From Fennellomyces sp. T-0311 (Eukaryota; Mucoromycota; Mucoromycetes; Mucorales; Lichtheimiaceae), in the NCBI GenBank assembly GCA_025266875.1, contig JALLLT010000041.1:304819-368818 (forward strand): DNA of 64,000 nt, written 5' to 3'. A model generated the notes under the pieces. It worked only from the letters and a program-made list of their open reading frames with translations. It ran no database searches and was not told where the DNA came from. Positions 1-11,170 of the stretch are shown piece after piece; position 1 is the stretch's first letter, and the number at the start of each line of letters is the position of its first letter. Both the position numbers and the translations under genes were made by a program.

Positions 1-467
1 ACCCAAACCGACGTGGCCGTCCGAGTCACCAATGACAACGAATGCCTTGAAACGGGTGCGCTGACCGGCGCGGGTTTGCTTCTGGACGGGCATGATCTTC
101 ATCACTTCATCCTTGAGCGAGGGCAAGAAATAGTCGACGATTTGATACTCCTTGACGGGAAGCGAGAAAGTGTAGATCTCTTCAATGTTCTTGATCTTGC
201 CAGCCTTAACAAGACGGCCAAGCTTGGTAACAGGAACCCTACATTCCGTAATTTAATGGCCAATTCCCATCTTTCGCATATAACTGTTTATACCATTCAG
301 TCTTCTCATCGCCACGGCGTCCACGACCACGGCCACGGCCACCACGGCCACGACCACGTCCGAAACCACCACGTCCTGATTTTCCGGAAGAATTCGAGAT
401 CAATCACACTTTTCGTCTATCCCTGTTTGGCGAGAAACTTACTATCGGCCGGTGCAGAGTCAGCCAT
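1..467 (-). CDS. RPS2: Ribosomal protein uS5 (RPS2), 5' part; gene continues beyond the window
   Basis: Structural protein of the small cytosolic ribosomal subunit, near the mRNA entry and decoding region. The ATG is at 467-465. Exon 1 (467-443) encodes MADSAPAD. Two short introns follow: 442-376, and one of about 52 nt starting with GTATAA near 290 and ending before the GGTTCCTGTTACC codons near 238. After splicing, an Arg/Gly repeat tail ([12 protein letters not shown] type) leads into [17 protein letters not shown] and then [19 protein letters not shown], the conserved uS5 core. The RG-rich N-terminus is typical of eukaryotic RPS2 and is a known kind of arginine-methylation target. The C-terminal half lies before base 1, so the length cannot be judged. 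Transcription diverges from the oxidoreductase gene at 1183. Identity is certain from the core motifs; the splice points come from consensus and frame. Confidence 0.95.
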
Positions 468-1182
468 TTTCTAATGCGTAATCAGTGGTAAGTTTAATGT
501 TCTCATGTGCCATGGGCACCCCCTAGCCCGCCAATTCATTCCTTCTGCGTCTCGATCCGTTTCATCCCCCATCGTATCCATCCATCCTTCGATACCATCT
601 ATCTGCCCCCTTGCTCCATCGTTAACACCCTTTTCAGAATACTTACTACTATAAATTAAGGAGGAAAGGGCTGTGGTTACCATACCAATCACGTAGTCAT
701 CATGATCAAAGTCCGGCCAACGACCGGACACGGAGCGGGTCCTCCCCGGACCAAGCCGTCGTCGTGTCACCTCTTTGTTTTCAATGATACCACATTTGTC
801 GATACTACTATAGTGATAGTCGCTAGGCAATCGTTACCAGACTACTATTATTTTTACAGAAGTTTGGTGCGATAAATTCCCAACCCCATGTCTCTGCAGC
901 TTTGCAGTAAAAATTGGATATGAGCTATGCTGTTGACTAGGTGAATCCTTTCAGTCCAGCCGGAAATGGGACAAACCATGCAAGTGGGCATCGTTTATTT
1001 CATGCACATACATAACTTTGTATTACTTCTCATGGCTGTTTTTGTCCTTTATAATCGGCAACGGTCGCGCGGGAAAATTTGGCGGAATTTGGTAGTCATG
1101 TTGCTGACAAAGATATAATGCGAAGATATTAAAGCAACGTGCCAGATCGAGTACCGAAACAGACCTTCAATCTTTCTTTTCC
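468..1182. other. Divergent intergenic region between RPS2 and the quinone oxidoreductase
   Basis: 715 bp with no credible coding sequence. It must hold the promoters of both head-to-head genes. The open frame at 471-830 (minus) has no recognisable motif and overlaps the RPS2 5' leader. No clear TATA box or shared operator was identified. Confidence 0.6.
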
Positions 1183-2558
1183 ATGAGGTAAACGCAACAA
1201 CGGCGATGAGAACATAAGGGTCATTTACTAAACAACCTAAAAGTGCCCCTACTACTTTCCGCAAAGTCCAGGCTATCGAGATCGGCAACGATTTCAGCAA
1301 GGTTACGCGAGTTGTTACCGTCAACTATAACGATTTGGTCAACACGCTGAAGCCAGGCCATGTTATTGTCAAGAACTTGTACTTGGGTATTAACGCATCG
1401 GATGTTAACTATACCAATGCCAAGTACATTCCTGACATTAAGCCGTAAGTCGTCTTGTAAGAAGAAGAAAATGATTTTAAAAGCGATCCACTAGACCATT
1501 CGATGTTGGTTTCGAGGCCTTGGCTCAGGTCGTTGCTGTGGGACCTGGTATCTCTCAGGATAAAGTAGGCAGCTATGTGCTCATCTCGTAAGTCAAACTC
1601 GTTTGGAAAAAAAAAATGAAAAAGCTGAGCCTTTATGGAAATTAGGCAATACGGTGCATTTGCCGAATACCTTGACGTTACTTACAAGGCCGTCATTCCT
1701 GTGCCCAGCAACAGAATTGAGCTTCTTGCTCTCTTGACCTCTGGATTGACCAGTTCGATTGCGCTTGAAGAAACCGGTAGAATGACTACCGGCGAAACCG
1801 TTTTGGTCACAGCAGGTACTTGAAACAGAGAGAGAGAAACCGTCCAATTGCATTGGATTTACTTTTGACTTTAACAGCTGCTGGTGGTGCTGGTCAAATT
1901 GCCGTCCAGCTTGCCAAGTTGGCTGGTAACTATGTTATTGGCACATGCTCCAGTGATGAAAAAGCTGCTATGCTCAAGGTAAGAGAGATGAAACAGTGAT
2001 CTCGATGGACGGGTACTGATGGATATATGTTTCTTTAGTCTATGGGCTGCGACCGTGTTATCAATTACAAGAAGGAGGACTTCAAGACTGTTCTGCGAAA
2101 TGAATATCCCAAGGGTGTTGATATTGTATTTGAGAGTGTTGGTGGCGCATTCTTTGACATTTGCTTGAAGAGGTAATTCTATTAATCCAAGCACGGATAG
2201 CTGTTTTTTAACATATGAAAAAAGCTTGGCTATCAAAGGTCGTTTGATCGTCATCGGTACTGTTTCCACCTATTCGGCCTCATCTGGTATGCAAGGTGAC
2301 AAAGTCGACACTCTTCAGCTCCTTGGCAAGTCTCGTGCGGTAGCTGGCTTCTTCTTGCCCGACTATCCACACCTCTTCAAATCTCACATGGCCAAACTCG
2401 TCAAATTGCTGGTGGAAGGCAAGCTCAAAATTGAAATCGATACTGCTGGTCTTTCCGGAATCGATGATGTCGCCAAGGGCGTAGAGTACCTCCACACTGG
2501 CAAGAACAAGGGCAAAGTTGTTGTTCCTTTGGTTCCCGTCAAGAACTCAAAGATCTAA
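1183..2558 (+). CDS. Zinc-independent MDR quinone oxidoreductase, PTGR3/ZADH2-like, seven exons
   Basis: NAD(P)H-dependent medium-chain dehydrogenase/reductase, expected to reduce quinones or enones. Model: 1183-1187, 1244-1444, 1495-1587, 1646-1815, 1878-1978, 2039-2172, 2225-2558 (345 aa). The first coding exon is only ATG-AG and joins to give [16 protein letters not shown]. The N-terminal GroES-like half contains [21 protein letters not shown]. The Rossmann nucleotide loop reads [16 protein letters not shown], followed by [12 protein letters not shown] and IVFESVGG, all standard for this family. The C-terminus is NSKI, close to the peroxisomal PTS1 consensus (SKL), and mammalian PTGR3 is reported peroxisomal, so peroxisomal import is possible. 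A poly(A) signal AATAAA lies at 2566-2571. The gene converges with the F-box gene 245 bp away. The family is certain; the substrate is unknown. Confidence 0.92.
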
Positions 2559-2803
2559 CGTGAATAATAAAAATTTCCCTTTCTTTTCAATGGAACTGCT
2601 TGCATCGGATTCATTCGCATGGTGCTTCATTCGGAACTAAGCGAAGATAGTACAAGGTCGCGTTCCGTTGTGATTCGAGTTTTTCGATTTGATGCGCCTC
2701 TTCCCTTCGTTCTCCCAATTGTAACAGGTGCTTAACTGCTTTATAAGTTACCATGACGAGCCCATAGGTAATGTAATATACAAATGACGCAAAATCACTC
2801 TAG

Positions 2804-4481
2804 CTACAAAGCTCCATCCTTCAGTCTCTTCTGATACTTTACGTGATCGATATCCATGTACCAATAGTTGCGTAAATCGAGGGAATGTGGCGGCGGGATG
2901 TATGAAACTAAAGAGAACTTCCATTGTGTGATCCGCGAATTGAGTTCTCCAAGCAACCTCTTGATAGCATCTTTGTGAGGAAATAACTTTATGCCCATAT
3001 AATAAAGCGAGATACATAGCTTTTTAATTCCACCAAAAGTCCCTGGCATCGCTAAAGCTCGTGTGTAATCATCGATCGATAACGAATGACATCCGTCAAT
3101 CGTTAGTTCGTCAAGAACGATAGGTTCAGTTGTTGACGCGAGGGTATCAAGTAGTTCTTGAGATACTGACGGCATGGCACGGAGTGTTATTTGTTTCAAG
3201 AGGCACTTATGACGGGATAGAGTCTTAATGAATGTCACCAGACCAGATGAAGTTATATGCAAGCATGAATCGAGCGTCAGCACCTGTAAGCATCGCCCCG
3301 TGGACGCAAGTGCACAAAGTATACCGTCATCTGCGCATCCAAGGCCGACCAATTCAAGATATGCCAGATTGGGAACTGATCTTGAGAGGAAAGCGCACAG
3401 TGACGTCGAACAATAGTAGGGTGCATTAGTTAGAACAAGGTATGTGAGTAAAGGAAACCGCAAAGTGGATAAGTACACAGCGTGCTGTTCGCCAAGCACT
3501 GTATGACCTGTGAGCTCCATGTGCTCCAGTTGCTCACACATGTCTTGGCCGATTTGGTAAAGTATTTGCTGAGCAACAGGAAAGCACCTGTTTCTGTCGC
3601 GCAGAACAAGACGTGGTAATCCTGGATCGTTGATTTTTAATATCTCATTCTTGACATCTTGTGCGATATTGCCACTACTGTTGCCCATCTCATTGACGAT
3701 CACCAAGCTGGCAAGTTTGGGACAGTACTGGCGCACCATCGAGGGGATTGCTCCTCCAGTAAACATGATGCTTTCAAAATTCAGGCATAACCGCTGGAGT
3801 CGCGGTGCTGCTTCTAGGAATGGCTTTACATCAAACTCGCCGGCGTCGATGTAAATGCTTATCGCCATATCGACCAGCCGATGGTTCTGGATACCAGTTA
3901 GAACTGGGTGCACCGCCTCTGACACGCGTCCAGAGTAGTAAAACTTCTTCATATTTGGAAAGTATAGCATTGGCATGTCTGGCGTAACGTTATGCGGGTT
4001 TCTGTCAACAAGCGATAGGGAGACATCGCTGAGAGTGTCAGCGCACATGGTCGACAGGTCAAGGAGGCACATGTTTGAGATGATCGGTGCGCGGATATCA
4101 ACTGAGGTCATGTCAGAGCTTAAGCACAACTAACAGCGATTCGCTTGCTATACCTTTTTGGATGGCAGTGCACTGCTGAGTCGCTAAAAAGTCTATCACC
4201 GCTTCCAAATGCTTGTTAAGCTCCGTGTCAAGATAGACCCGATTCACAGACGTCGAGGTGATAAAGGCGCGGTAGGGTACTAGGGCTGAGGCTATATCGT
4301 GGTTGTCCTTTGTCGATAAGGTGCTCCACATTCCTTGCCAATTCAGCACCATCGATCGCCACGTCTTGCATACAGCACTCAGTAAGACACATTCACGGAA
4401 GGTCAGATTGCGTAGGATAGTGTCCTGAATCTCGAACGGAAGACATGGTAGCTGGCTAATCTCATTGACTGCGGCAGCCAT
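2804..4481 (-). CDS. F-box / leucine-rich-repeat protein (putative SCF substrate receptor)
   Basis: Model: exon 1 4481-4154, intron 4153-4102 (52 nt, with CTGAC branch site), exon 2 4101-2804; 541 aa. The start is the first in-frame ATG (MAAAVNEISQLP). The frame is open a little further upstream but only from a TTG. Residues about 8-50 form an F-box (LPCLPFEIQDTILRNLTFRE, then LLSAVCKTWRSM), the segment that binds Skp1. The rest is a series of degenerate leucine-rich repeats, for example LLTYLVLTNAPYY, NLAYLELVGLGCADDG, CLQVLTLDSCLHITSSG and LDELTIDGCHSL. The architecture matches FBXL-type receptors that select SCF ubiquitin-ligase targets; the target cannot be read from sequence. It is followed upstream by ESF1 on the same strand (208 bp between stop and start). 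Confidence 0.85.
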
Positions 4482-4688
4482 GAGCACGGTTGATTCACAA
4501 GAGCGTTTATAGATAGAAGTGATTTTATCCGCAAGAGAATTCAAGCTACTTATTAAGCGTGTGACACACCTGCATTCGTCAGCATGGACTTGCTGTGTAC
4601 ATAAAAACAGGATGTATGTCGTTTTATTGAGCGGATGATGAGGTTAATAGATGCAGTTGATTACATGTGTACAAAAAGTATAAGGTGT

Positions 4689-7164
4689 TTATGATTTCTG
4701 ACGCTTGCCCACGTTGTCTTGCTTGGCCCCGCCTTTTCGCTTGACAGATGCAACCAGCTGTGCCAGCGAGGAGTCCTTCTTTTTGGAAGACTTTCCGTCT
4801 GTTTTGGACGCCTGTAGCCATGTCTGTTAGATCTATATTCACCGATTACTAATCAATACATATACCTTGGATGGAGCCTCTTTCGTCCACTCGGCATCTG
4901 TCTGCGTCTTGCTCTTCATCTTCTCCTGTCGAGCATTCAGGATCTTTTGCATGCTCTTGGTCTTCTTGAACTGAGAGGACGTGGGGTCGATAGCAAATTG
5001 ATGGTTCTCGTGCAAGGCGCTGAAACGCGGATCGTTCACGTTGATCTCAAAGTCATCCTGAGCGCCAGCAAGGTCAGCGGCCTTCTTCTTATTCTTTTTG
5101 CCCTTCTTGCGCTCAGCCTTCTCAGCCTTGAGCACATCTCGCATATCGAAGCCTTCGCCTTTTCCGTTGTCGCCCATAAGCAGCTCAAGCTCAGCCTTTT
5201 GTCGCTCTTCCTCCTCTCGCTCTTCTTTGCTCTTGCCCTTTTTGCCCTTTTTGTTCTTCTTTTCTGGTTCTAAGAGGAAAAGAGGTCAGATGGTTGCATC
5301 GCATCATACAAATGCCACTTACTGCTCGGCTTGGGCTTTTCTTCCTCCATCTCTTCCATTGCCTCCGCGAAGAACGGATCGTTCTTGAGCTCTTCGTCTT
5401 CTTCGGATCCCGCTTCTACGGTGTTAGAATAAGCGCCATGTCAATAACACAATAAACGCTCGCGTCATACCTTCTTCATCACTTCCTGCTTCGGCAGCCT
5501 CGCGTTCAGCTAATCGTCTTTCCTTCTTTGCCTGTCTCTTTTCACGCTGCTTGCGCATGTATGTTTCTACCGATGTCTCTTCCTTGACCTCCTCAACATT
5601 CAAACGCTTGTTCACGGCATCAGCGGCAGCTTCGGTCAGACCAGGCGTGAAAGTAATCTCCATATCACCCTCCTCTTCGTGAGAGCGATTGTTGAATGCC
5701 GAATCCTCCACATTCTCGAGAAGTTTTCGGTACTTTTCGCGCAACGCATCCACATCTTCGTCATCAAAGTCGTCGTCGTCTTCGTCGGATGATGCAAGGT
5801 ATGCAGCAAAGTCCAAGTCTCTTATATCATCTTCAGTGAAATTGCGACGGGTCATTTCCAGTCGATGGTTATCATCCATATCCCAAGTCAACTTGACCTT
5901 GGTGTGTTGCAGCGCCTGTAGTGACAAAACATTTAGCGACCCTGGATCAATGGCTTCCGCGAACGCTAGCTTACATCAGTGGAGAAATTGGAAGGCTTGT
6001 AATCTTCAGGCGCATAAGTACACACTTCCTTTGGCTCCTCATCAAAAGTCATGTCATCGGGTATATAGCGCAAGTCGAAGAAATTGGCACTGGCTTCGTA
6101 CTCGTTTCCATCGCACGCCTGGTAGACTGTTTGCGCTGTCTCGACTGAATCAAACTCAATGACCGCAAAGTAATACCTATCAATACACACTTAGCACACC
6201 GTCTCAATTGCCTCTAAGTCAGTGTCTTACTTTAAGCGGTCAAGCTGGTATTTACGAAGCGCGATTTGATCGAAATCCTCGTCCTTTTCCTCATCATTCT
6301 CGTTGAACTTTGTGTCCTTGCCGCTGCCCTCTTTCTCGAACAGCTCTTTCGGCGGGCCCTCCACTTCTTCGCGCGCCATACGCTCTTTGCCGAACTCGGA
6401 AGGATAGATGGTCACCGATTTGACAACGGCGGTGGTGGGTTTGAACGTGTTCATGACCTTCAAAATATCCACTGCTCGGATCTTGTCCCAGTCCATGTTT
6501 ACTGCCGCAATTCGATACGTCGGGTCGCCCGTTGGAATCTAACGCATCCGTCAGTCCACGTGCGACAACATCTTTTTTTCCGCCTTCATACCTGAACTTC
6601 CTCCTCGGACTCTTCGTCACTGAGCCCCTCTTCTTCATCGGTGGTCGACTCATCCGAAGAATCAATAACACCTTTGCCACGCATGGGATCATACCCGGCT
6701 CTGCGTGATTTCTTCTTGATCAGTGGAATATTTTCGTCTTCCAAGTTGCCTTCATCAGCAGCCAATTCGCGTTCCAACTCTTCCAATGTCTGCTCTTCCT
6801 CGTCACCGCTCTCTTCGTCTTCGTCGATATCGTAGAACCGCTTCAGCTCTTCCTCTGCGGTTTGTGGTGCCACTCGGCGACCGTACCGATCCACCTTGGC
6901 TATCGTGTGTGTCATGTGAGTGCGCCATGATAACGTTTAATATTACTATTACTTACGTTTCTCGGCGAATTCGCTCGATTTCAACATGGACGAAAATCGA
7001 TCGTCGATCGTGACCTTGGCGTCCTTTCTTCTGGGGCGCTTGAAGCGCGGATCGTTGTGAACATGTGCGAAACGAGGATCGTCCGTGATCTTTTCCAGTG
7101 GTCGATCTTGGAACTTTTGTCCTTTGTTGCTCTTGTTGCCTTTGTTGCCTTTGTTTCTGGGCAT
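4689..7164 (-). CDS. ESF1: ESF1-type nucleolar pre-rRNA processing protein, eight exons
   Basis: Factor for 18S rRNA maturation in the nucleolus. Model: 7164-6957, 6899-6592, 6538-6231, 6176-5975, 5915-5471, 5415-5323, 5269-4866, 4811-4689; 696 aa, closing exactly in frame. N-terminal DDPRFAHVHNDPRFKRPRRK and VTIDDRFSSML are typical of ESF1. The conserved RRM-like core follows: IPTGDPTYRIAAVNMDWDKI, VDILKVMNTFKP, KYYFAVIEFDSVETAQTVY, FFDLRYIPDDMTFDEEPKE and DFAAYLASSDEDDDDF. Long acidic and lysine-rich tracts separate the blocks. The C-terminus has NUC153-like VNDPRFSALHENHQFAIDPT and a basic tail ending KRQKS. Every exon lands on a family-conserved segment, so the model is well constrained. 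The exon 1/2 junction (6956-6900 intron) is the least certain. Confidence 0.93.
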
Positions 7165-8223
7165 TTTTGACGTTTGGAAAAAGGTACTTGCTGAAAAAAA
7201 AATTTAGGCGGGGATGATAGGTGGAGTGGCACTCCGAATACCGCTGCTGAAACCGGTAAGCGTGTGTGACAGCGGAAGGCACAACTGTTTTGTTACTTGT
7301 CATGCTTTGATACCTGTATCCAGTTAGAACCATACTTACATTATAGTTTTACAGTAGCAAAGGATAATATTTATTTGAGTACTTTAAAAATGTAAGCGGA
7401 ATGGTAGCAACGGTAATAGGAATTTTACAGCCTTCTTTAAGAACCAATGTACTACTACGATTAATTATGATCGCTTGTTAATCGTGGCCTAGCTGTATAT
7501 AAGGTTTAAGAAGTACTATTGTTTCAAGATTCTTCTGTAGTAAATTATCGATAAGTAAAGTTATACTGTAGTTCAAAAGCTACTATTTATGTCTGAGAGT
7601 TATTAGACTTGCTCCTATAGGTAATAGGTCTCCCCCTTGCGGTACGTATGTGTTGTTTAAATACTACAAATGATTGGAGGTTCCATGCTTGAAAAAAAAC
7701 CATAATGGCGGAAAAAGCAAGTCTGTATGGTAAGAAATAATAGACGCTGGGAATGGGTCTGAAGGTTATACTGTATGATCTAGCCCTGTCTTACTACGTA
7801 TGTGCCTTTATTGCATGTGTCTTCCATGTGTCCAGTGGTATCACCATCGGGATTGATGTACCCGATTCGCCTGTAAAATTGAACCTGTGAAGTTAGAATG
7901 GATAGCGAAGCTATTCAAGCTCGACACTGACATTTATAACTCCAAAATCTGATCAATCGTTCGTCAGTGTATCGCAATCATGAAGATGGCAAGTAACCTT
8001 TATATTTTTGCTTCTTATCATTACTTGGATATCGAGAGTCCTTATTTCTGCCAGTAAATATGGTAATCGATGCACTTCTATTTCGCTAATGTCACTTTTA
8101 TTTGCTGCTAGGGTATACATAAATTTTACCTCTTCTTCTTCGGTGTACAGATGCAGATACTATCTCATGTAAGTGAACGCACAACTATAATGACGCTGCT
8201 CCTCATGATGATTTACAAAGTCT
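7165..8223. other. Non-coding stretch upstream of ESF1
   Basis: About 1.06 kb of AT-rich DNA. It holds the ESF1 leader and promoter next to 7165. Open frames that cross the ESF1 start on the minus strand (to 7333) are shadows. No RNA gene, repeat or motif was recognised. Confidence 0.5.
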
Positions 8224-8588
8224 ACACTTGAAGAAGGGGTACCCTTTATACCACTTTAATAATCCTGCTGCCGCTATGTCATACGCAACTTGGGCGACAC
8301 ACTGTCTTCAGATTCGTTGCAGCAGAGCAAATTGGGACCCTTGTGCGCAAGGCTAGACTAAGAGATTATAATGAGCAAACCATATTTCCATATCGTCTGC
8401 AGCCAAACATGCGAATTTACTATCAGAAAAATGCTTCATTGATCTCAACCGAAGAATTCTTTTCATGGAATTACAGATCCAGTGGAGATATTAAAGCGGC
8501 GAAAAGTAAATTATTGTATAGCTTTTGTTTCCAAGCAACGACTGATGTCTGCCCACAAAGGTCAAACTTAAGCACGCGAACGCGTTGA
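8224..8588 (+). pseudogene. Possible RasGEF-domain relic (C-terminal part)
   Basis: A 120-codon neighbourhood reads like the end of a Ras guanine-nucleotide exchange domain. A short piece TLEEGVPFIPL (8224-8256) resembles the conserved (C)xPFLG block and is then stopped. In another frame, RFVAAEQIGTLVRKARLRDY, then FPYRLQPNMRIYYQK and LISTEEFF (about 8320-8480) resemble the terminal helix segment (…IQxYQ…PYxLxPxxxIxxYL…LSEEELY). A third echo, IPLYYHFLGINLHNL, lies near 9150-9195. Stops and frame changes separate the pieces and no start or splice model joins them, so a decayed copy is more likely than a live gene. The resemblance is by eye only and could be chance. Confidence 0.28.
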
Positions 8589-11079
8589 GAGGATTCTGTT
8601 AAGGCCATGTCCATATGAACGAGAATCGCCATCGAAGAAAGCAAACCATTGAGACCTATGTACAACTGGCAAAAATGGAAAGGCAGTACGAGAAGACCTT
8701 GGAGCCACAAAGTATAGTACATATTCCTGGGTGCAAATTACACCCAATCGTGTGGTATGCGTTTTTTTTATTGCTAGTTGAACTTGAAGCGATGCTTAAA
8801 AATGCATAACTTATAGCATTAGCGTGACAAGTGTGGGTTTTAACACTTGTTTGAAGGGACACCCATGCCGTGGCTGAAAGAAGTTTAGGAAACCTCACAT
8901 GGAATCCGGCACAGTGGCCCTGCAGGACGAATTCCGTTCTATCAGAACATGCCTTTTCTGCTTCGATCCATTGACGATGATACCAACCTCCAAAACCGTC
9001 AAGGGCAAGAAAATGCGGGCTCAGGCCCACAGTGTACCTGTACGCAATAGCTCCTTTTGTCTTGCTGTCCAGTGCGGTTACACCACTTTTAATCGTGATG
9101 CAAGCGCCGCAACTGCAATTAGACTTACAAGCACTACTACCATGCTTTCATCTGAACATACCTCTTTACTACCATTTTCTCGGTATCAACCTCCACAATC
9201 TACACCATTCACGTCAAGTGGATATTTTCAGCCAAAGCCATCATCATTGAATGGTGCGTCTTTGGCGTCTGCGACTATTCTTGGACTGTCTGTAGAAGCC
9301 AGTGGTGTATCACCCCATCCCCCGATATGCCATGTCCCCCAAAATTTACTTGTGCTGGGTTTCTCCCGGTGTAACCAAGAAAGCAAGCTGCTGGGTTGCA
9401 TTTTGACAGAATACTGTTTCAATCAGACAGCATGCTCAAGAAAAGCCCTTTAAACCTACGCTACAGTCTTATAATAAAGAAGAGAATGCCTCTCTATGCA
9501 TCTGTACCTTTGATGTTTATCTTAGACGTCAAGGATGTTGTAGTTAGGATGTAATGTTGGAGTGCTCAAACCCCCCCCCCACGGTTAACAGAAAGATCCT
9601 GCACAAGTATACGTATATGTTACTGAGAGCACTAGAGCAGAAATTTAATGATATGCGGCTACGGGAACATCCGAGAGCAATAGCTGACGATATATAGGAA
9701 GTATTCAAGAAAGAAGGGATCCCGCAATCAAGTTGGTGAAGGGTTTCTTACAAGAAAAGAACATAATCGTTATACTCGTCGGTTTAAATGTGTACACATG
9801 TAAAAACTATCGATGTAAAGCGAGCATCGCAATTAAGGATCCTTTGCTGGGAACGAAGGGAAGCCTGCGTATACACATTGCCGTACGACGGAATGATCTA
9901 AACGATGTATGTTTCAGTGCATGTAATTCTGCGAACCGTGCATTCAATTTGATTCATATTTTACGATTATCAATGACTTTTGGCTTATATTCCACAGAAT
10001 ATGACAGTGCACAATTTTCTGTTCGGCAACAGTATGTTTCGCGTTATAATGAAACCATCACATCAGTTCCTCGGCATTTGGCGCCGCTGTGTAGGACAAC
10101 AAAAAAAAGATTTTTTGTGAGACTGCTCAACATCGGATATCGCTGTACTGATACTTTTCATTTATATGTCACTATGACATTCAAAACTAATATAAAATAT
10201 TTTTATCGCGAAGTAACATAAGTAGCCACGTATAAGATAAAAGTACTACCAAAGTTTTTGGATTGGAAATTCGGTATACGAACTTAGCGAATCTCGAAGC
10301 AGAATGAGATATGGTCATTACAATATTGGCTTTTGACTGTATCACACAGTAATGTCGCTTATCGGGGTCGCTAATCTCATGCGTTGATGGGTGCTTCTAT
10401 GACGCGATACGGGAATAATGCGATATGCATTTAGCTTACACAAGCAGAAAGCTTAAATATTTGTAATGACCTAAATTCGGCAGGCGGTTACTTAAAACAG
10501 GTCTTTAATATGCGTATAGCATTGACATAGCAATGAATTTCTGTATCGGTATATAGTTGAGAAGATTGTATTACCATGGAGCAATGTGGTTGGTCAGTCT
10601 AATTGCCAGGAAATGTATTGGCATTTCTGTAATTGACAAACATGTGCCATTAAATTACTTTTTCTGTCCATATGGTACGTGCGCTGTACGAACCATATGA
10701 GAAACAGTTCTCGGACAAAGTTATCTGTCATGCACGAAGTTGTAATGAGCCCTTATCTTCACATAATGCCTGAACTTGCAGAGCAACCTTCGATCTCTTG
10801 TCCCCTATGACTATCACACTCAATTATAGTCATTTACCATGCACAATGGCACTATTTCGCATTGCCGGCGTAAAATGCCGCCACACAGATCAGGATTTTT
10901 CCACCGGCGCTTACCTCCGGCGTCAGCAGCAGCTCAGCTGGCAGATTTTCTACGCGGTATCCGTGATCTCCGAATTTGGTGTACGTTCTAGAAGTAAATC
11001 TGGGTAACGATTGGCCGAAGTTGATGCGGAGAAGATGTTTTTACGTAAAAACTTGTAACAAAAAGTTTCGGAACGGCAA
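8589..11079. other. Intergenic region upstream of the P-type ATPase
   Basis: About 2.5 kb with no supported gene. A 162-codon open frame at 9733-10221 begins at GTG, has no recognisable domain and shows no coding-like composition. An 11-nt poly-C run lies near 9571. Nothing else was recognised. Confidence 0.5.
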
Positions 11080-11091
11080 GTATATAAAATA
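11080..11091 (+). promoter_or_regulatory. TATA box of the P-type ATPase gene
   Basis: GTATATAAAATA lies about 80 bp upstream of the ATG at 11171, a normal distance for a fungal TATA element with a short leader. Confidence 0.55.
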
Positions 11092-11170
11092 TCTTTGTTT
11101 TTCGTTCTTTATGATAGTACTACCTTAAAAGCTTTATCGTTATCACTTTTTTACCCAGCTGTATCTTATC

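Noticed and set aside
471..830. 119-codon minus-strand frame next to RPS2
   Set aside because: It overlaps the RPS2 leader, shows no motif, and the RPS2 start is firmly placed at 467.
4482..4544. Upstream extension of the first F-box protein
   Set aside because: It depends on a TTG start; the first ATG is at 4481.
9733..10221. 162-codon frame upstream of the ATPase
   Set aside because: It starts at GTG, has no domain and AT-driven composition; nothing supports expression.
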